Assembly: GCA_965153455.1 (NCBI GenBank)
Contig: OZ234493.1
Location: 31,734,213-31,798,212 of the forward strand
Direction: 5' to 3'
DNA: 64,000 nucleotides
DNA from: Sphagnum compactum
Taxonomy: Eukaryota > Bryophyta > Sphagnopsida > Sphagnales
The translations under genes were made by a program, and so were the position numbers. The notes under the pieces are model-generated. The model searched no databases. It was not told where the DNA came from and worked only from the letters and a program-made list of their open reading frames with translations. Shown piece by piece: positions 45,573-60,017 of this stretch (position 1 is the stretch's first letter; every line of letters begins with the position of its first letter).

Positions 45573-45784
45573 TCCTGAGGTTCGGGTCGGGAGTGACCAC
45601 CTCACTCCGGTTCATGCCCTCGGGGTGTCCCTCCCTCCCTCAGAAGAGGTCACTCACTCGTACAGGAACCTCCCCATCAACATAATATTACCTTCTCCGA
45701 GAGAGAGAAATCCGTCACATACGTCACGTTTACATATATGGTCCGGGCCACTTTAGTCACTTTGAACTCGTCCATGAGCGACAG

Positions 45785-46145
45785 GACCCACTTTGGTTTG
45801 TCCCAGTCCAGTTAAAATCATCCAAATAGATCCAGTCAGCTCAAAAGCCTATTTTATCCGGACCAGTATTTTTTTTTTTGGGAACTTATTACAAAGATGA
45901 TGCAAAAAAAGTGGCGATCATCTCTATGTAGGTTTAGCCAAATATGGCTATGAAGCAGACCACCATATTTATGAAGTACAAAACTTAAATCATCCTTTCA
46001 TATTTTTTGGCTACACACTGAAAACCAAATGACGAAATCTGGCGATTTTTACTTTTTATATTATTTTTTTGGTCCTCACTTCTGAAAGCATGCAAAATGA
46101 CTTCATTTTTTGAATTTTTGATTTATAATTTAGTTTTTTGGCGAA
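45785..46145 (-). repeat. Second copy of the foldback-spacer repeat
   Basis: This is the inverted partner of 39950-40330. The sequence continues to 46570 as a related T/A-rich stretch with many GGCGA/TCGCC words. Confidence 0.75.
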
Positions 46146-46913
46146 ACATGATCGCCAGTAAAAACAAGGCTGGTCCATTTGGCGACCACAGAGTCTCAGT
46201 GTTTCTTTTAGTGGCGAACTTTTGTATAGCACCCACAAAAAATAAAATGTGCCATTCTATTGATACAAAGGTTGGTTTTTTTGGTGGAAAAAATGGCCCA
46301 GAATTGCCATATTTCCAGGGAAAAAAAGTCTGAATTCACCATATTTAGACATAAGGATATTTAGCCAAATTTGGAGATATTCCAAAATACGAAATTAAAA
46401 AATATTTTAAGCATCATTTCATACTGGAGGCATTTTTTGGCGATTTTTAAATTTAAAATTCATTTCTTGGCGACTTTTTAAAAAAAAAGGGAAGTGATAG
46501 AATATTCTTTTCTTTTGTAAAATGGCGAAAATTCGCAACCAAAAAAATCAAGGTCGCCACACTAACAAGGCAAGATTTATCTTAATTTTATTTTTTCTTA
46601 ATCTCTTCTCTGACATGTGCCCAAATTTGGCCAATGAAGTCTTCTTGTGCAGCTACACCCACTTACGTCACAAATTGAAAACAAAAGAAAAATGAAAGCC
46701 CTCGGTCACAGAGCTTGTGAAGAATGCGTCTGCGTGCTACTACTGCGGGTTTTTGCGAGAAAGCTTCAAAACGAACATGTCGACGATGCAGGCGGTGAGA
46801 GAATTCTGGACAAAATGATGAATTAATTTTGCGAATTGTGCTTAACGAACTTCCAGGTCGCATTCGAGTAGATTTGAGAGAGAGAGAGGGAGAGGAGATA
46901 ACAGGCAAAGTAC
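46146..46913 (+). promoter_or_regulatory. Upstream region of the GRAS gene
   Basis: The distal part (to ~46570) is repeat-derived, with the word TGGCGA or its complement at least eight times from ~46040. From ~46700 composition becomes gene-like. A GAGA-rich tract (46877-46895) lies just before the start codon at 46914. No clear TATA box is seen. Confidence 0.35.
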
Positions 46914-49900
46914 ATGGCAGGAATCAAGCATGCGAGATCGGGAGGAAGCGGAGGCCAAGTGTCTCCCCTTGCGGCGCAGCTTCAGCAGGCATGGCTTCAC
47001 ACGCAGATGCCCAAGTCGAAGAAGCGCTCTGCTAGCAGCAGCCAGTTGACAAATAGCCTCCCCGTCCTCCAGCAGCAGGACCAGCAGCAGTCTGCTTTAG
47101 AATCGCTCTCTTCCATCTTTCCGGAGCTTGCCGCGACCCTCCCCCAGAAGAAGAAGCCTAGGCTCTTTTCTTTCTTCCAAGAGGGTGAAGCTCTAAAGCC
47201 GAAGGAGAAGGAGGTCCGCTTCAAAGACTATTCTTTGAGGTCATCATGTCCGTCTCTCTTTCCTCATGACACGCTGCAGAGCGTTGCTAATAGAACACAT
47301 AGTGTAACTTCTCCTAGTCCCCTTCCTCATCGACCAACACTCTGCGCTAGCACACCTGCTGTGCACAACTCCGATTCATTGGAGCATTTGGCGGCAAAAC
47401 CTGTTCTGGCCTCTCACGTCTTCTCCGAAAACTGTACACCTCGTTCAAGTCCATCTAACTTGGTAGATCTCGACGGTGTGGAGTTTTTCATGACGGAAGG
47501 CGAGAGTAGTGCATACCAAGCTATGGCGCAGGAGCTGGGGGATCTGATAGCTGGTGATGACGCTTCTCGGTTTGACAGTGAAACCCTTGAAAAGGGCCTA
47601 TGCTCAGACGATTGGCTAAATTACATTCTTGGCGGTCCCGTGGTAGCTGACATCTCAGATGGGCTTAAAGATGGCTCAAGAAGCAGCTTCGCAGATGATG
47701 AAGCTGGTGATCCACTTCTAGACTTGGATCTTGGAAACAGTGGTTTGCGGGCTAGTCAAACAGAGATGCCCCCCCCTGAGGCAGCTGCAGCAGGGGCTCT
47801 GAGCTGGAGCATGTCTCAGTCCAGCTTCAATTCAGAATCTCTTACTGCATTCTCAGAAAATGCCCTTCACCATTCACACATTCCAGATGGAGGTGGTAAC
47901 AGCCGCCATTTCTCAAAACCAACCAAGTTCCTGTGGATTACCAATGGGAATCCTGTACTTCCAGATAATCTGCATCATCTTCTGCTCAGGTAAATTATTG
48001 CTCTGTTCCTCCCCTGTTCCCCCTCCCCCCCCCCCCCCCCCCCCCCCCCCCGGCCCACCAATACTCCCCTTATAGATGAAAATGGAAGTTTGCAATTTCC
48101 TTCACTCATGCAGTTGCAGGTAACTTGTGCAGAAAGAGGCACACTTCTTCTGGAATGATGTTGCCTATTTTTAGCATTTCTTCATTGCTGACCTTCTTAG
48201 AGGCCTTCTTCAGCAAGTAGGAATCAATCCTTCTACAGGAAGGATATTTCACTGGGCCAGTGTCTGGGAAGAAAATCTTTGGTTAAGAAACAATGTGTAC
48301 ACATTTCACATCAATGAGGGTATGTATCAGCTTTAGGGTTCTCCTAAGCATAACTACACTACACTTGTGTTTTGTGTGAAAAGCAAGGATGACTTAATAC
48401 AACAGATCCAGAGACATCTCCACTTATATTGCTGTGGGTTGATCTACAAGGTAGTGGAAGTTATTCAGTAGCAGCAGTTGAAAGTTTACATCCATGTGAA
48501 GAACAACGCACAGTTAGTCAAGACTGGTGTGTTGTTGCTCTCAGAGAATCTGCTTGTTCTTCAGTACATGGCAATGGCCCTGTCATGTAATAGTTCATCC
48601 TACTTGAGCTTTCCCGTTAGCAATCTCCTTGAGAATTGTTGTGTCCATAAACAACAATGCTATACCAGGATGAAGTTGACACTGATTCAAGAACAACAGT
48701 CCCTTCATACGTCTGTATGCAATGTTTTTGAGTATTTGTGGCCTAATTGCTTTGGCAGGCCTGGCATGCATAGTTGTCTGCTTCTAATTTGTAACCTTCA
48801 AGGTCATGAGTTTTCCTTATCTAGTGAGGCTTGTGCCATTTTACTTCAGGTGTGCAGAGGTGATTGAAGAAAATGACATCTCGCAAGCTAACAAGCTAAT
48901 TGCAGAGCTTCGCCAGCACTCATCAGCAATTGGAAATGCAGCACAACGCACGGCCCACTATTTTATGGAAGCTCTGGTCAGTTTACTCACTGGCCCTCCT
49001 CATTTTGTTACTCAAGTAGCTGCTGTTGAGCACAGTATGCAACTTACAATGAACCTTGAAACAAGATACATTCACGTGAAGTGAATGTATGGGTTGAAGA
49101 TAGTTGAAATATTTGTCATAGTGATACTTGGCAAAAATTATGTTTCACATGAGTCCCTGATTGGGTCTTTTGACTTCTCCACAGTTGGCTGTTTCATGAT
49201 TGCAGTATTGATTCTCAATTTTTTTCTTGGGATCACTGCTTGAAGGTCAATATTTGACCTGAAAGCTGAAGGTCAGATTGCTCAGGTGGAGAAAGTTGTT
49301 GAGTTCTGTGATAAGTGGATGCCAGGTTGCTAGAATGACAGGAACAGGTGGAGAGCTGTACACAGCTCTGAACCCCAACCATCCCTCAGCACCTGAAGTA
49401 TTGAAATCCTTTCTCAACTATTTTGATCATTGTCCCCTCCTCAAAATGTCTTACTTCTTCTCCAACATGGCTATTCTGCAAGCCTTTGGTGATGCAAAAC
49501 GAGTCCACGTGGTTGACTATGGTATCCTCTATGGAATGCAATGGCCATCTCTTATTTACCATCTTTCTCAGCTTCCTGGAGGGCCACCTCACCTTCGGAT
49601 AACAGGTATTTTTCAATGGCACTGTCCTCTCCATCCTGGGTTGAATGAAAGCTCAGTTGCAGCAGAGATACCAAAGCTGTGTTTCTTCATTCATAGAAAC
49701 CCTCAGGCAATCTGTGGCTTTCAGGAACTAAGTTCATAACAGGTCTAACAAGGATAAATTGATGTGTAGAAAATGATGTGCCGTTAAAGCTTTGCTTCCT
49801 TCAAGGTTTTGGTGAGGCCATAGCTGTGGAATTTGTGACCTCTGTCCTCTTTTTTGGTTCAGGCATTGATTGGCCAAAACCTGGATTCAGACCCACTGAA

Positions 49901-50945
49901 ACAATTCAGGAAAATGCAGAAAGAATTCAGGAAACTGGTTGCAATCTTGCTCGTGTAGCTCAGCAACTTGGAGTGCCCTTTGACTTCCATGCCATTGCTG
50001 AGAAATGGGAGGCAATCACCCCAGCACACCTTTTCTTGCGCAGCGATGAAGTACTAGCAGTCAACTGTATTAACAGACTTCACCATTTGTTTGATGAACA
50101 TGTAGTGGCAGCAAGCCCTCGAAATCTGTTTCTGAGCAGGATTCAAAGCATGAACCCAAAGGTACTGTTTCATTCTTTGCATGCATTGTTCTGTTATGTC
50201 ATGACAATGCATGACTAATGGGAGGGTTGTTTATTGCCACACCCATGTCAGTAATATGTCTCGTTGGATGATTCCCTCTGAAGCATTTGAATGTGTTCTA
50301 GTGTGGTACATAATCATTTCTATTTGAGTGACTGTACTTCTGTGTTGATTTTAATTCTGTGAGGTCTTTATTTCATGAGAAGGGTCACGTGGATGATGAA
50401 TTTGGATCATTGGTGGTGCATGTGAGACAGTAAATCTGTGCATATCCTGCTTGGCCTCTGGTTTTTTATTTCTTCTCTTTTCTCATTTCTTTCTGCAGAT
50501 ATTTGTGCATGGAGTGGTGAATGCAAACTACAATGCACCCTTCTTTATGTCCCGGTTTCGGGGGGCTATGGATCACTATTCAACATTGTTTGAAATATAT
50601 GATGCTACACTGCCAGCTCAGCATCCTGAGAGGGTTATCATGGAGCAAGAGGTTCAGGGTCGTGCGATCCTCAATATAGTGGCTTGCGAAGGTCTGGAGA
50701 GAGTCGAGCGTGCTGAGCCCTACACTTCATGGCATGCGCGGAGTCTACGAGCAGGGTTCACACAGATACCCATACCTGAAAATACTAAATCCAAAATCAG
50801 GACCCTGATGACGCATTTTCCCAGGGATTTTTCCATTGGTGAAGATAATGGCTGGTTTCTGGCAGGCTGGAAAGGGAAAGTTTGCTATGCATTGTCTGCA
50901 TGCCAGCCTACCTCACGGATGACATCTAGTAAGCAACCCCCATGA
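46914..50945 (+). CDS. GRAS transcription regulator, LISCL (SCL9/SCL14-like) subfamily
   Basis: GRAS proteins are nuclear plant transcription regulators; LISCL members such as SCL14 act with TGA factors in stress and detoxification responses (family knowledge). Five coding exons give 742 aa: 46914-47989, 48850-48976, 49326-49605, 49863-50161 and 50499-50945. The N-terminal ~350 residues are variable, Ser/Gln-rich, with a basic PKSKKR and KKKPR that may be nuclear signals. The GRAS domain follows: LHRI (LHHLLLRCAEVIEENDIS..., ~350-402), VHIID-type VHVVDYGILYGMQWP (~461), the LISCL-typical GFRPTETIQEN, PFYRE region from FVHGVVNANYNAPFF (~596), and SAW region GWFLAGWKGKVCYALSAC. The last Trp of the SAW motif is Cys here. 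Introns within the GRAS domain are unlike most angiosperm members, which have one coding exon. Intron 1 holds a ~27-C run. Confidence 0.92.
48025..48051 (+). repeat. Poly(C) run of about 27
   Basis: An uninterrupted C homopolymer lies in intron 1 of the GRAS gene, just 35 bp past the exon 1 donor, in a wider C-rich tract. The opposite strand is poly(G), able to form a quadruplex. Its length may be a sequencing or assembly estimate. Confidence 0.85.
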
Positions 50946-51309
50946 ATGCCAAGCTCCTGTGTGTATCAATAAGCATAGAATAACTTCTAATGAGATTCTT
51001 TACTTTCATGGTTGAGAATATGAGATGTTCAAGAAAATATTATAGTTCATCCTTCAACTAGTTTAATTGCCCTTCCAAAATGGAATGCCATATGGGTTGA
51101 ATTACCATATGTGTGGGTCCATCCCTTTTTGTAAAATGAATGAATTGACAAAATCAATATCTACCCATAAAACAAAGATGAATGTCATCTCTTTCAATAC
51201 CTTTTTAAATAATAACATGAAAAAGCACAATATTAACATGTGCCTTTTCATGTCCATGTAAATGGTTAGGGGAAAAGAATGAGGTAATTTTTAGGAAAAT
51301 GCATTCAAA
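50946..51309. other. 3' flank of the GRAS gene
   Basis: Probable 3' UTR, then DNA with weak likeness to the foldback arms: TTTTCATGTCCATGT at ~51245 also occurs at ~39467 and at ~41571. Confidence 0.4.
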
Positions 51310-52110
51310 GCTTATGATGTTATTGTTCAAAATTGGAACCACAATGTAAGAGAATTTAATTTTAAAAAATTATTTCATTTAGTCTTTCTTAGGCAATTGT
51401 GGTGTCAATTTCAAATATCAAAGTTTTAAGCAAATAACTTATAAAATTGGTGCATCAATATAAACGAAATTTGAAGAGTAACATCAATCACTTACAACAT
51501 TAAAAAATGCATACAAATTATTATTTTTGAATTATATATTAGAATTAAATCCATATATAAGATAATTGTGTTTAATTGTTCACACAAGTCTTTCATTTCT
51601 TGAGGATAAAAATGACATTTGAAAAAAATCATTATGGGATGAACATTAAATTAAAATGAAAAAAAATAAAAGTGATGATAAGAATACATACAAATATCAC
51701 GTTTGACAAAGTATATATTGCAAATGATTAATGTATGATTTTAATTGCTCACAAAAATCTTCCAACATGATTTCAAAATAGATTTTGACACATTAAATTG
51801 AAATGCAAATGGAATTTTCTTCTCAAATTCTTCATTTGCAACATTGAGATATGATATAAAACACCCTATGCCACGAAGGTTATTGTTCAATTTTGGAACA
51901 CAATACAAGAAGATTTAAACAAAATTTTAAATTATTTCAAGCCGTATGCAATTGCTGAGCCATTTTCAAATGTAAAAGGTGAAGCTTTTGAATTTGTGTA
52001 ATATAAAATTGGGCAATTCATCAATAATTTAATAATTTGACACATATTTTGAAAATGAAATTTGGAGGGCAACATCAATCACTTACAATATTAAAAATGC
52101 AACTTGATCA
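51310..52110 (+). repeat. AT-rich dispersed repeat, inverted partner of 20.9-21.6 kb
   Basis: Two sub-copies are marked by TTATTGTTCAA--TTGGAAC at ~51321 and ~51882, so the internal period here is ~561 bp (about 390 bp at the partner). The repeat ends only ~115 bp beyond the RPL10 stop codon. Confidence 0.7.
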
Positions 52111-52226
52111 TATATTCAAATGCTCACAAACAAACATTTCCATGTATATAAATGGTTTCAAGGCCCTGAGTCCAGTTTCACTGCACATATGCAAGTTTAA
52201 TGTTTCTGGTTTCTGTCGGCTTTACC

Positions 52227-53803
<1,577 letters not shown>

Positions 53804-54126
53804 GACGACGGCACAAAACGAGGAGCGAGCTCGCGTTCGAGCTCTGCAACACACCGTATAGAAGAGGTCTCTAAACCCTAGCTACAATCCTTAACAAGGA
53901 GCTTCTCTCCCACTCAGCGCCGTCCGATCTGACCTGTGACGGTGATCTCGCCAGTCGAAATTGCAAGATGTTACTTGGACGGCTCGGATTCTTTTTAGGG
54001 TTTGGCGCTCACCACATTAAGGAGGCTCTTTCTCTTGGACAACTACTCTTTCTTTGTTGGCGCGTGCTTTTTGCATTGTTGACTTCCGTACTTCGACGTT
54101 TGCGAGGAGCGACGCTTTCCAAAGCT
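53804..54126. promoter_or_regulatory. Divergent RPL10-RPL18 promoter with two telo boxes
   Basis: Only 323 bp separate the two start codons. A telo box AAACCCTA lies at 53873-53880 (+ orientation), and another lies on the minus strand at 53996-54003 (TAGGGTTT). Telo boxes are frequent in plant ribosomal-protein promoters and help coordinate their expression. No TGGGC(C/T) site II motif was seen here. Confidence 0.7.
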
Positions 54127-55845
54127 ATGGTAAGTTTCATGTCTGTTTTTCTGAACCGCTTCTATCTGCTGTGTACGGGGTTATGCCTTTATTTCTCTTT
54201 TTGATGGATTTGGGCTCTCGCTCCTCCTCCTTCAAGTAGATGTTGTCTCGGTGAGTTCTGGAGAGCACTAGTGCATTTTTTCTTTTGCAGTGTGTGAGCT
54301 TCAGACAATGGCAACGATGATTTCTACATGTGTTTTGAACTTTCCTTCATCGCGTTCGTGTTTCAAATAGGGTTAGTCTTGAACTGTGGCAGTGATCTCT
54401 GTGTTAATTCCTTATTTCCATTATCCGTGAACTTTCTTCTTCATGGCTTTTAGGGTTTGGTATCTCTATTTGGAATCCTGACTGATTTTCTAGTCCAGGC
54501 TTAGATTCCAACTACTGTATGAATTTTGTTTTTTCGTTGACTGCTCTGCGCTTGCATGGTTTTTGGATGGCTAGGGTATCGATTTGAAAGCAGGCGGTCG
54601 CAACAAGAAGACCAAACGCACTGCACCAAAGAGTGAGAATGTGTACCTAAAGCTTCTTGTGAAGGTACGAACTAAAATCCTTTTAAGACACTCTCTGATC
54701 ATCATCTCATTTGATGTCCTCCTGTACATGCTGTGAATCATTGTTGTGAAGGGCAGAATGTTCACCTGCAGTGCATTGAAATTCTTTGAGCTGTCTCCAT
54801 TTTTGGCCAACTGTAGTCTTTTGGGGGCCTCACTACAGGTGTGCTTTTCCTGATTTTTGGTTTTGAGGTGAGGTGTATGGAGAGACAGCCTTAGTTCTCT
54901 GGTTGTTAGTTTTTCTATCCTTATATTGATTATAAAGCATGGGAGGATTGCAGCTGTACCGTTTCTTGGTTAGGAGAACTGGAAGCTCGTTCAATGCTGT
55001 TGTGTTGAAGCGCCTGTTTATGAGCAGGACTAACCGACCCCCCCTTTCTCTGTCCCGCCTAGTCAGATACATGGCTGGAAAGGTCAGCTCATCCTCTCTA
55101 CTCTTCTTTCCATTAGTTAATAGTGTATCTTGTGCAGAGTGCAATTACACAAAGGTGTGTTCTATCTTTAGGTGTCAAGTAGGTTGTCAACTGAGAGATG
55201 ATCATAGAAGTAATGGAGAATGGTGCTGCTGGAGATATGTAACTGTGGAATCACTTTTCTGAAGATTGTTTACATTCAATACTTTTGAAGATATTTGAAG
55301 ATGGCTAAGTTTGTTTTGCAGGAAGATAAGATTGCTGTGATTGTTGGGACTGTGACCGATGACACAAGGTTGTATGAGGTGCCAGCTCTCAAGGTGGCAG
55401 CTCTTCGCTTCACTGAGACTGCACGAGCCCGCATTCTAAAGGCTGGTGGGGAAGTGCTCACTTTTGATCAGCTTGCTCTCCGTGCACCTACTGGATCAAA
55501 CACTGTAAGTACACATCAGAGATTCCACCCCACCTTCTGGTCCAATCTATCTCTGTTCACATTTACTGAGAATTGACATTGATCTTATTCCCCAGTCAAA
55601 AACCAGTCCATTCAAAGGCAAAGGCATAGCTTAAGAATGGGTCTAGGTTTGTTGCTTAATACAGAATGGTCTTAACAATGATGCAGATTTTGTTGCGGGG
55701 GCCCAAGAATGCTCGGGAGGCAGTGAAGCACTTTGGAAGGGCACCAGGTGTGCCACACAGTAATACTAAGCCTTACACACGCTCAAAGGGTCGAAAGTTT
55801 GAGAAGGCCCGAGGTCGCCGTAACAGCCGAGGCTTCAAAGTTTAG
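54127..55845 (+). CDS. RPL18: 60S ribosomal protein L18 (eL18)
   Basis: eL18 is a structural protein of the eukaryotic 60S subunit. Five coding exons give 187 aa, the usual plant length: 54127-54129 (the ATG alone), 54575-54664, 54954-55082, 55322-55504 and 55687-55845. The joined protein begins [20 protein letters not shown] and continues [86 protein letters not shown] and [20 protein letters not shown], ending RGFKV. All introns are GT-AG and phase 0. It is transcribed divergently from RPL10 and convergently with SEC61A. Confidence 0.95.
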
Positions 55846-57344
55846 CTTTGTTCCTCATCAGATTTTGATCTGGCATTTGATAATGCCTTTGTGGGCTGGA
55901 GTGCATGTTTGGCAAGCAGTAGAGTTCACTATCATTCTCCTGTTTTCTCTCTGATATGTTTGTCATTCTGTGCGATTGCAATTGATATGCACACAAGCCT
56001 TATTGAGCAACCTTTCATTGGTTTGTGAGTACAGCTTCTCTCTTTAATTCTGTTCTTGGTCTTCTGCATTGATGGCAGGCTACTACAAGCTTGATAGATA
56101 TGTTGCACTCAATCACATTTGTCCTTTGTCAAATTCATTGGTCACATACAAGTTACCACAGAAATGATACTGAAATTGATCTTTTGCGCTCTCTATTCAA
56201 ACTGCTGCATCATATATAATCCTGTAAGATACTTTTATCTTTATGCAAGGTGTTCTCTGCATGGCTGTCCCATATGGTTTGTCTGTCTGCCTTTCTGTCC
56301 ATCACATCCTCTGACCACACGACAATGCATAAAACCCACCATATATTTTGTCCTAATTCTGGGTCAACTCAAGTACTGTGCTTTTCACAATCGTAATGAT
56401 TGTTGATTTTGTCTTAAATTGCAGTCACATCACTTGAAACTCACTGATTCATGCTGTCTTGTATGCAATTATTGTTCTAGTGGCGCAGTTTAACTCCTAA
56501 AATTCTTCACATCAAGAACCCTGCAAGAACATGCATGTCTCTTCCAATGGCACAATTTTACTCCTAAAATTCTTCACATCAAGAACCCTGCAAGAACATG
56601 CATGTCTCTCCCTTCAGGTGATGAACATGCACACATTTGCAGTAGGAAAATGAGAAAGAAGAGAACAACTTGTTTGGGCAGGGGGCAGGGGCAACAAGAA
56701 AAGCACAGCAGCAAATACTGCTGTTATAATCAAAGAGTGAACTAGATTTAATTCATCACTAGTGATGCACCTACATGTCTAAAGAATACACCATTGTCAT
56801 TCCTCATGAACAAATATGGAGTAGCCTACCTTCTCCCCCTTGTCACAAGTGACAGCCACCCTAATCTGCAGTCTCCAACCCAAGTCCAATCATTGTGAGA
56901 ACCTGTGAGACCAGCAATAATGTGGAAGATAGAACCTGAACATAGACAATATTCCAAGTCTGCCTTCTGTAATCAAATCAATCTAAACTTGAAAGCCCAA
57001 CCTAAAGGTTGCAAAATTTGACTCAAGGTGTATAAAGCCAGAAATCTCAACCTCAACCACTGCCAGAATATGGTTCCAAACATTGTGTGAATCAAGGTTT
57101 GAGCAAAATTAAGCAGTATCAATGCAAAATTTGACAAGGACACTCTCAAATCATTGGCTGAAGAGAATAACCCTGCATAGCCTCTTCAAATACTAAGTAC
57201 ACCAAATCTATGTCAATCATAGACCCTTTTCTTGGATCTCTGGAAGGCCTCATGTCAGTAAAACAGAAAATTTGACCTACAGTGAGCTAAGTGTGCAAAT
57301 GCTAGGAAGAGCTGAGGAATGATGATCAAGACACAAGGGGAATA
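55846..57344. other. Convergent 3' region between RPL18 and SEC61A
   Basis: About 1.5 kb that must hold the 3' UTRs of both genes. It contains a 67-bp tandem duplication (listed separately). No further gene is recognised on either strand. Confidence 0.45.
56481..56613. repeat. 67-bp tandem duplication
   Basis: Two nearly identical copies, 56481-56547 and 56548-56613, share TCCTAAAATTCTTCACATCA and AGAACATGCATGTCTCT. The few differences are near the unit start and end. The high identity suggests a recent duplication. Confidence 0.9.
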
Positions 57345-60017
57345 CTAGAAACCAAAGAGGCCAAGCTCACTGGCCCGTTCTTTATCAAAGGTCTCAAAGT
57401 ATTGGTAGATGATGGTGACAGCCAACAGAATTCCCGTTCCTGAACCAATTGCACCCATGAAATCAGCCACAACTGTAAGAGCTCCAATGCACATTCCCCC
57501 AAAGGCAGCAGCAGTTGGAATATATCGATTCAACTCCTTCTGCAAGTTGGACTCCCGATGCCCTGGCATGACCATTTGTTGCTCCTGGTGTGCACAAACA
57601 ACAGATGGCAAATGAAAAGTAGAATAAAAGGTCCATGTACAACAACTGGAGAAGCACCAAACCAGCAAACAGGAGCATAATCATGTCAGTTTGCTGAGTT
57701 CCTATGTGTCACTTTTATGACATAGTTGCCAACTTATTCACATCAAAACAACTTTTTAGGGTTCAATACCTTGAGCTGCCGGGCAACATCACGTGCTGAT
57801 GATCCAGAGATTTCAATCCATGTCTTGGAGAAGAGTGCACAGGCTGTGAGCATGAATGTCAAATAGAAGAGGGCATGGAAGGGGTTGGCAGCAATGTCTC
57901 CAAAACTGAACAGTCGATCACACACAAAGAATCAGTGTATACACGTTCTTTCTGTATACTTATCAAGGTTGAAGATTTGGACCCACAAAGTGACATGCTG
58001 TAAGGACATATGTTTGCTTTGCAATCCGGTAAAAGAGTTCTCAACAGCTGAAAGATATTGCTACATTGATTTCTATCTGTACATACAAATGGATCAAACA
58101 AGGGGGATATCTAATGTAAGGGATAGATATGTAGAAACTTAGCAGCATTGACAGAATTCCAAACGTTGAGACAATAAGGTACTTGAACTTCAGAGCTGAG
58201 TATTACCTGGCAGGAGGTGTAATATAGTACACAAGGCCACCAACAGGAATGAGCTGACCACTCTGTGAATACTCTGACTCCTTCCACTTGCCAAGAAGGT
58301 TCACAAGGAAGTTGGTACTGAACCTCTTGTACAACAACTGCAACCACCATAACATATGCGCAATAACAGATGTAAGCCAAAAGGAGCTCCAAAGAGCAAT
58401 TACTCAATAGAGACCAGCACAATAAGATCCTCTTTTCAACTTCATTGGGGTTCACTCCTTGTGACAGACGAGCTGATTCCAAAAAAAATGCTGCTGTGAA
58501 ATCTTTCTGACAACCGCAGTCAGTAGTCAGGCATGTATCTGTTGATTAACATTCCAAGTAGATCAGGATAGTTGCTCATCCTCTCCAGGTGGATATACAA
58601 GCCTTCTCTCAAAACCCTCCAGGATATTCCCCGTATCAAAGCATTAGACTGCTCTTCAAGTGAGTGAATTTCAATGTCCTAGTCTGCCCAGCCAGCCTCT
58701 GATGGCAGTAACCCCTTACCACATGTCTCTATTGCAAAATAGAAAGTCAATGATTAAGAACCTGTGAGATGAAGTAGAGTTGGGAGACAAGAGCACTCTG
58801 AAGAATAATAGGCATGTTGGAAGTATAGAACAGCTTGATTGGGTATGATCCCTGCTGCCCACGAGCGCTCTTTGATCGAACAGGAAGAACAACTCGGAAT
58901 CCTTGAAAGTAGATGACAATTAAAAACACCAGCACAGTTGCCAAAAGGTTGGTCACATTTGGCAGGTTTTGTCGGTAGAATGCCTCTTTCAAAGCCCGAA
59001 CCTTGTCCGTCCTTGTGATCAGAAGATGGAAAAGTGCAATGACAGCACCCTCAAATTCTGCTCCACGCCCACTGTTGATGGTTGTAGGGCTGAAAGCCTT
59101 CCAGATGATGTTCTCACTGTCAACAAAACATTTCCAACGAGTAGCTGTTATCCAGATTCAAACCTTAAAAATCTGCTCCTCCAAATCGTGATAGAAGAGA
59201 CTCTGTATAAAAGATAGAGGCACTTTGAGACCTACCATATATTGGTGGCAATGAAGAGTGAAATGCCAGAGCCAAGGCCATAACCCTTCTGCAATAATTC
59301 ATCCAAACAAATGACTATGATTCCAGCAAAGAAGAGCTGCACGATTATGAGAATGGCATTGCCAGCTCCCAAATCCCGCACATCTCCATACATGCCCGAC
59401 AAAACATATGCCACTGCCTCCCCAATTGTAATCAGTACACCCAGCAACTTCTGGGCACCATTCCTGCCAACAACCCATGACCAGTCACAGTCAGAACAGG
59501 ACAAAGCGAACATGTCTACCGATGAAGACCCATCATGCAGGACAAATGTATATAGGAATGTGCTAATTGCAATTATCACTTGTGGTTGCAGCAAAAAATG
59601 GGGCAGTGCAGCTATCTTCAGGCAGTGAGGAATACTTGAGAAATCCACAATTGGGTATGAAACAGATTCTCACAAAAGGGCGCGGTCCTCCCTGACACTG
59701 TTGTCCACCTCTATGAGCTTGGAACCAGCAAGTAGCTGCATGACAAGCCCTGATGTCACGATGGGAGTGATTCCAAGCTCCATGACTGTGCCTCGATTGG
59801 ATGCCAGAATGACTCGCATCCAGTAGAAAGGATCCGATCCAGTGGCAGAGTGAATACCATAGAGCGGCAGCTGACTGCAAACTAAGAAGATAAAGAGGGA
59901 AACAACAGTGTACATCACTTTCTCTCTGAACGGGACCTTCCTGTCTGCCGTTTGCACTTCCGGCAAAAATGACAGAAAAGGCCTCACGAGGTGTAAGGCC
60001 CTGAAACCTCCTCCCAT
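57345..60017 (-). CDS. SEC61A: Sec61 translocon alpha subunit (ER protein channel)
   Basis: Sec61 alpha forms the ten-helix channel that imports and inserts proteins at the ER membrane. Six coding exons on the minus strand give 477 aa, the family's normal length: 60017-59674, 59463-59236, 59116-58762, 58337-58207, 57905-57770 and 57584-57345. It opens [20 protein letters not shown]. Other landmarks are the plug-region [72 protein letters not shown], the cytosolic loop [20 protein letters not shown] (ribosome-binding region), [23 protein letters not shown], and the end [16 protein letters not shown]. All introns are GT-AG. I see no lesion. The region 60018-60800 is the likely leader and promoter. 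Confidence 0.95.

Noticed and set aside
45315-45756. Overlapping + frames with periodic peptides as a repeat protein gene
   Set aside because: All three frames are open only because the 30-bp unit lacks stops in every frame. There is no start context, domain or codon bias.
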